A stretch of DNA of 64,000 nt from the NCBI RefSeq assembly GCF_004785795.1, contig NZ_SRRO01000001.1:310001-374000 (forward strand), read 5' to 3'. The notes under the pieces are model-generated. The model searched no databases. It saw only the letters and a program-made list of their open reading frames with translations, and was not told the DNA's origin. Origin of the DNA: Nocardioides eburneiflavus (GTDB taxonomy: Bacteria; Actinomycetota; Actinomycetes; Propionibacteriales; Nocardioidaceae). Position 1 is the first letter of the stretch. Each line of letters opens with the position of its first letter. A program made the position numbers and the translations under genes. Below are positions 61,358 through 64,000 of this stretch, piece by piece.

Positions 61358-61815
61358 CGGTTGGCGCAGACCAGATCCGCGGTGAGCGCGGCCTCGGCGG
61401 GCAGCTCGACGCCCGGCCCGCAAACCAGGTCGAGCGGGTCGGCGGCCTGCTCGACGGTGGCGACGGCCTCGTCGAAAGCCGGCACGACGTCCGCGCAGGC
61501 GTGCTCCAGCCCGACGCGGGTCAGCGCGGAGGTCGACAGGTTGCCGCTCAGCGCGAGCTCGACGGTCCACGCCGCGGCGTCCGTACGCGCGCAGTCGGCC
61601 GCCGCGGCCTGCTGGAGGGCGGCGAAGTCGAACGTGTCGGTGCCGAGCTCCTCCTCGAGCGCGGCACGCCACGCCGTGACCTCCTGGCTCTCGGACTGGG
61701 AGGCCTGCGACGCCGTACCACCTGCTTCGCCGGCTCCGTCGCCGCCCGAGCAGGCCGCGAGGGCGGGGACGAGGAGGACGGCCAGGACCAGGGAGCGGAG
61801 GGCGTGAGCGCGCAT
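61354..61815 (-). CDS. Hypothetical lipoprotein
   Basis: The 153-residue protein has a signal peptide ending in the lipobox LAAC, a Gly/Ser-rich linker, and a helical body with three further Cys (ADCARTD, EHACADV, LVCGPG) plus one near the end (VCANR). Four extracellular Cys could form two disulphides. No family is recognised. Confidence 0.78.
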   Translation of the reverse strand: MRAHALRSLVLAVLLVPALAACSGGDGAGEAGGTASQASQSESQEVTAWRAALEEELGTDTFDFAALQQAAAADCARTDAAAWTVELALSGNLSTSALTRVGLEHACADVVPAFDEAVATVEQAADPLDLVCGPGVELPAEAALTADLVCANR

Positions 61816-61866
61816 GCCCCGCAGGCTAGGAGCGGTCGGCGGGTGCCGTCCGGCGTTCGTTACTGA

Positions 61867-62466
61867 TCAGTACGTGATGCTCGACTCACTGCGCCGGCGG
61901 GTGGTCAGCAGCCGCGCCGCGACGAAGCCGCCGATCGCGCCGAAGAGGTGGCCCTGCCACGAGACGCCGGGCTGACCAGGCAGGACGCCGAGCAGCGCGC
62001 TGCTGTAGAGCAGGAAGACCGCGACGCCGATGAAGATCTCGGTCGTGCGCTTGTTGAGGAACCCGCGGACGACCAGGTAGACGATCCAGCCGAAGATCAG
62101 CACCGACGCGCCCGCGTGGTTGCTGCCGGGCTGGGCGAACAGCCACACGCCGAGCCCGCCGACGACCCAGATGATCGCGGTCGCGGCCAGCCCGCGCGCG
62201 ATGCCGGTGGCGAGGGTGAGGAACCCGAGCACCAGCACCGGGACCGTGTTGCTGACGAGGTGGTCGAAGCCGAAGTGCAGCGTCGGGGCCGTCGCGATGC
62301 CGACGAGCCCGTCCTCGCTGCGCGGGCGCACCCCGTACGCGTCGAGCGGGTTGCCCGTCGTGGCGTCGAAGATCTCGAGCACCCACAGCACCATGACGAA
62401 CCCGCCGGTGAGCAGCGCGGCGCCCTTCCAGGCGGGCTCCCGGGCGGTGGTCTGCAGGCTGGTCAT
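61867..62466 (-). CDS. Rhomboid-family intramembrane serine protease
   Basis: The 199-residue protein has six membrane helices. The catalytic Ser lies in SNHAGASVLIFG and the catalytic His in SWQGHLFGAIGGF; HFGFDHLVSNTVPVLVLG supplies the conserved His and Asn of the oxyanion region. It cleaves membrane-embedded proteins. Its ATG overlaps the PPOX stop, so the two are co-translated. The perfect palindrome TACTGATCAGTA (61861-61872) covers its stop codon. Confidence 0.9.
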   Translation of the reverse strand: MTSLQTTAREPAWKGAALLTGGFVMVLWVLEIFDATTGNPLDAYGVRPRSEDGLVGIATAPTLHFGFDHLVSNTVPVLVLGFLTLATGIARGLAATAIIWVVGGLGVWLFAQPGSNHAGASVLIFGWIVYLVVRGFLNKRTTEIFIGVAVFLLYSSALLGVLPGQPGVSWQGHLFGAIGGFVAARLLTTRRRSESSITY

Positions 62467-62951
62467 CTCGCCGCCACCTCGGGCGGGAAGCCGCCGGTCG
62501 AGACCGTGCCCCAGCGGGTCGGGGTGATCCGCAGCAGCGACTTGCCCTGGTCGACCATCGCCCGGCGGTACTCGTCCCAGTCGGAGTGCTCGCCCGCGAT
62601 CGTGCGGAAGTACTCGACGAACGCGTCGAGCGCCTCCTCGCTGGGGGTGTCGCCCTCGCTGGCGTCGAGCACCTCGCAGGTGCCGTCGACCTGCACCCAC
62701 GCGTCGTCCCAGTCGTCGGAGAGGACGACGACCGACACGTCGGGACGCCGTCGCGCGTTCTTCGTCTTGGCGCGCTGCGGGTAGGTCGCGACGACGATCC
62801 GGCCGCTGTCGTCGATGCCGCCGGCGACCGGCGAGGCCTGCGGGCTGCCGTCGGCGCGCCGCGTGATGAGCAGCATGTGGTGGCGCGGGCGTACGAAGTC
62901 CAGCAGCTCGTCGAGCCCGACCTCGGTGTTCGTGGCGATGGTGGGTGCCAT
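62463..62951 (-). CDS. PPOX-class F420-dependent oxidoreductase
   Basis: The 162-residue split-barrel protein has HHMLLITRRADGSPQASPVAGG, GRIVVATYPQRAKTKNARRRP and SVVVLSDDWDDAWVQVDGTCEV, matching F420-binding members of the pyridoxamine-phosphate-oxidase fold. It probably reduces enones or other small electrophiles with F420H2. Because of a frameshift in the gene before it, its frame is continuous with the DUF222 frame upstream, but its own ATG at 62951 is where the conserved domain begins. Confidence 0.86.
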   Translation of the reverse strand: MAPTIATNTEVGLDELLDFVRPRHHMLLITRRADGSPQASPVAGGIDDSGRIVVATYPQRAKTKNARRRPDVSVVVLSDDWDDAWVQVDGTCEVLDASEGDTPSEEALDAFVEYFRTIAGEHSDWDEYRRAMVDQGKSLLRITPTRWGTVSTGGFPPEVAAR

Positions 62952-62961
62952 GGCGTCGAGG

Positions 62962-64000
62962 TTATCTGCGGGGGTGGAACAGGAAGTCGCCGTTGGCCAG
63001 GCGGTCGGCGCGGAAGGCGTCGTCGTGGATGGGGGGTGGTGGTGGCTGCACAGCAGCGCCCCGTCGGCGAGGTCCGTACGCCCGCCGGCGTGCCAGGGGT
63101 CGAGGTGGTGGGCCTCGCACCAGGTGCCGGGGACGTCGCACCCCTCGGCGCGGCAGGTGCGGTCGCGGACCAGCATCGCCTTGCGCTGCGCGGGGCTGAA
63201 GAGTCGCCGTGTCCGGCCGAGGTCGAGCGGCAGGCTGTCGCCGCCGAGGACGACGGGCAGGATCTTGGCGGTGCAGGCGAGCCGGCGTGCCTGGGCGGCG
63301 CTGAGGCGGTCGCCGGTGAGGTCGTCGCCGGGGACGAGTCCGGCGCCGATGAGGTCGGCGGCCGCGAGCTCGGCCCGGAGCGACGCGAGCGGGACGGTGA
63401 CGACGAGGGTGGTCGCGTCGCCGGCGTGCAGCGGCATCCGCAAGGAGTCGGCCGCCTCGAGGAACTGGGCGAAGGCCTCTCCCAGGCGTCGGGGGTAGGC
63501 GAGTCGGGCGACTGCGTCGCCGGGCTTGTCGCCGGCCTTCTTCCCGGCGCCGCGCGGGCTGGCGTACGCCTCGAGGTAGGTCGCGAGCCGGGTGGCCGCG
63601 TGGTCGGGGATGCGGCCGGAGACGCGGGTGGTGCCATCGCCGAGACGGCGCAGGGTGAGTCGGGTCTTCCGCGCTGCACCGGCCTCGAGGTCGGCGAGCC
63701 GGGCCGCCTCGGCAGGCTCGGCGACGTCGGGGGCGACGACGTCGAGGATCCGACGCCCGATGCGACCGAGCTCCCTCGGCCCGAACTCCGCGGCCCGCTC
63801 CACCAGGTGCGCCTCGGCGCGGGACACCGTCTCGGCGTCGACCACCTCGGGCAGCGCGCCGAGCGCGCGGTGGACGACATGGGCCTGCGCCAGCGTCACG
63901 GCCCCCTCGCGCATCGCCGCGGCCAGCGCGGGGCGCTCGCGGTTGAGCGCGGTCGCCAGGGCGAGGTCGGCCCGCGCGTCGGCGACCCGGGTGCGCGTGT
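62962..64000 (-). pseudogene. DUF222/HNH endonuclease-family gene, frameshifted and cut by window edge
   Basis: The frame enters from the right edge and encodes the end of DUF222 plus an HNH nuclease (RDRTCRAEGCDVPGTWCEAHHLDPW, GALLCSHHH). At the G6 tract 63031-63036 (C6 on the coding strand) the frame is lost. The proper ending, IHDDAFRADRLANGDFLFHP followed by TAA at 62962-62964, is found in another frame and would be restored by one extra base. In the present frame the protein would run on into the PPOX enzyme. This may be a real mutation, slippage, or a sequencing error in a homopolymer. The N terminus lies outside the window. Confidence 0.75.

Noticed and set aside
61861..61872. TACTGATCAGTA as an operator or terminator
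   Set aside because: A perfect 12-bp palindrome, but it covers the rhomboid stop codon, has no loop or flanking extension, and no gene start is near; probably chance.
62463..63914. A natural DUF222-HNH-PPOX fusion protein
   Set aside because: The HNH C terminus is recoverable in another frame at a G6 tract and the PPOX gene has its own ATG; a frameshift explains the long frame better.

Overview
This is about 64 kb of very GC-rich DNA with strong G/C bias at third codon positions, many GTG starts and many 4-base GTGA/ATGA gene overlaps. The gene content points to a high-GC actinobacterium, most likely Nocardioides or a close relative in Nocardioidaceae: coenzyme F420 genes (FO synthase, F420-dependent glucose-6-phosphate dehydrogenase, several LLM and PPOX F420 enzymes), GAF-ANTAR regulators, SigB/SigF-type sigma, PucR, DUF222/HNH genes and fused isobutyryl-CoA mutase. 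The taxon is an inference from families and composition. I saw no rRNA, tRNA or CRISPR array.

Layout. 0-5.3 kb: a monocarboxylate-type Na+ symporter with its small DUF4212 subunit, facing a cNMP-binding/CBS/DUF294 signalling protein and a DnaQ-like exonuclease; a perfect CRP/GlxR-like site lies before the symporter operon. 5.5-7.1 kb: a small membrane protein and a C-terminally truncated aldehyde dehydrogenase, overlapping tail to tail. 7.1-11.7 kb: a metal-receptor-like protein, a MarR regulator and icmF, with a 20-bp palindromic operator over the icmF -10 element. 11.8-15.5 kb: a MASE1 histidine kinase, a single-domain response regulator and a SurA-like lipoprotein. 15.5-24.6 kb: a divergent PucR-controlled catabolic locus (aminoaldehyde dehydrogenase, cupin, PucR facing methylmalonate-semialdehyde dehydrogenase, class III aminotransferase, FAD amine oxidase-like enzyme, MFS carrier), which could turn a diamine or beta-alanine into acetyl-CoA. 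24.6-29.7 kb: a mobile, decayed island with a DUF222/HNH gene, an IS256-family element with 16-bp inverted ends, an IS30-family element with a damaged 5' end, and gene remnants. 29.7-39.5 kb: an F420 region (fgd, two LLM enzymes, acyl-CoA synthetase, PPOX enzyme, a two-component pair, fbiC). 39.4-43.3 kb: sigma factor, AraC regulator and three ANTAR proteins.

43.4-52.6 kb: the part of the window I find most interesting. Seven tightly overlapping genes (four different glycosyltransferases, an SRPBCC protein, a phytoene-desaturase-like oxidoreductase, a HemK2-like methyltransferase) converge, with a 15-bp gap, on three overlapping genes (zinc alcohol dehydrogenase, haem-oxygenase-like diiron enzyme, CDGSH [2Fe-2S] protein). 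I know of no described pathway with this gene set. It is flanked by GAF-ANTAR regulators and preceded by two tandem hairpins.

52.6-64 kb: a cinA fragment, more ANTAR and F420 genes, a LuxR-type regulator coupled to an LLM enzyme, a HAD phosphatase, a flavodoxin-fold oxidoreductase, a four-gene run (38-residue acidic peptide, FAD/Rieske enzyme, half-size substrate-binding lipoprotein, CDF transporter), a lipoprotein, a rhomboid protease, a PPOX enzyme, and a DUF222/HNH gene that is frameshifted at a G6 tract and runs off the right edge.

An actinobacterial -10 hexamer (roughly TANNNT) lies 6-8 nt before the start codon of many genes here, so leaderless transcripts are probably common.
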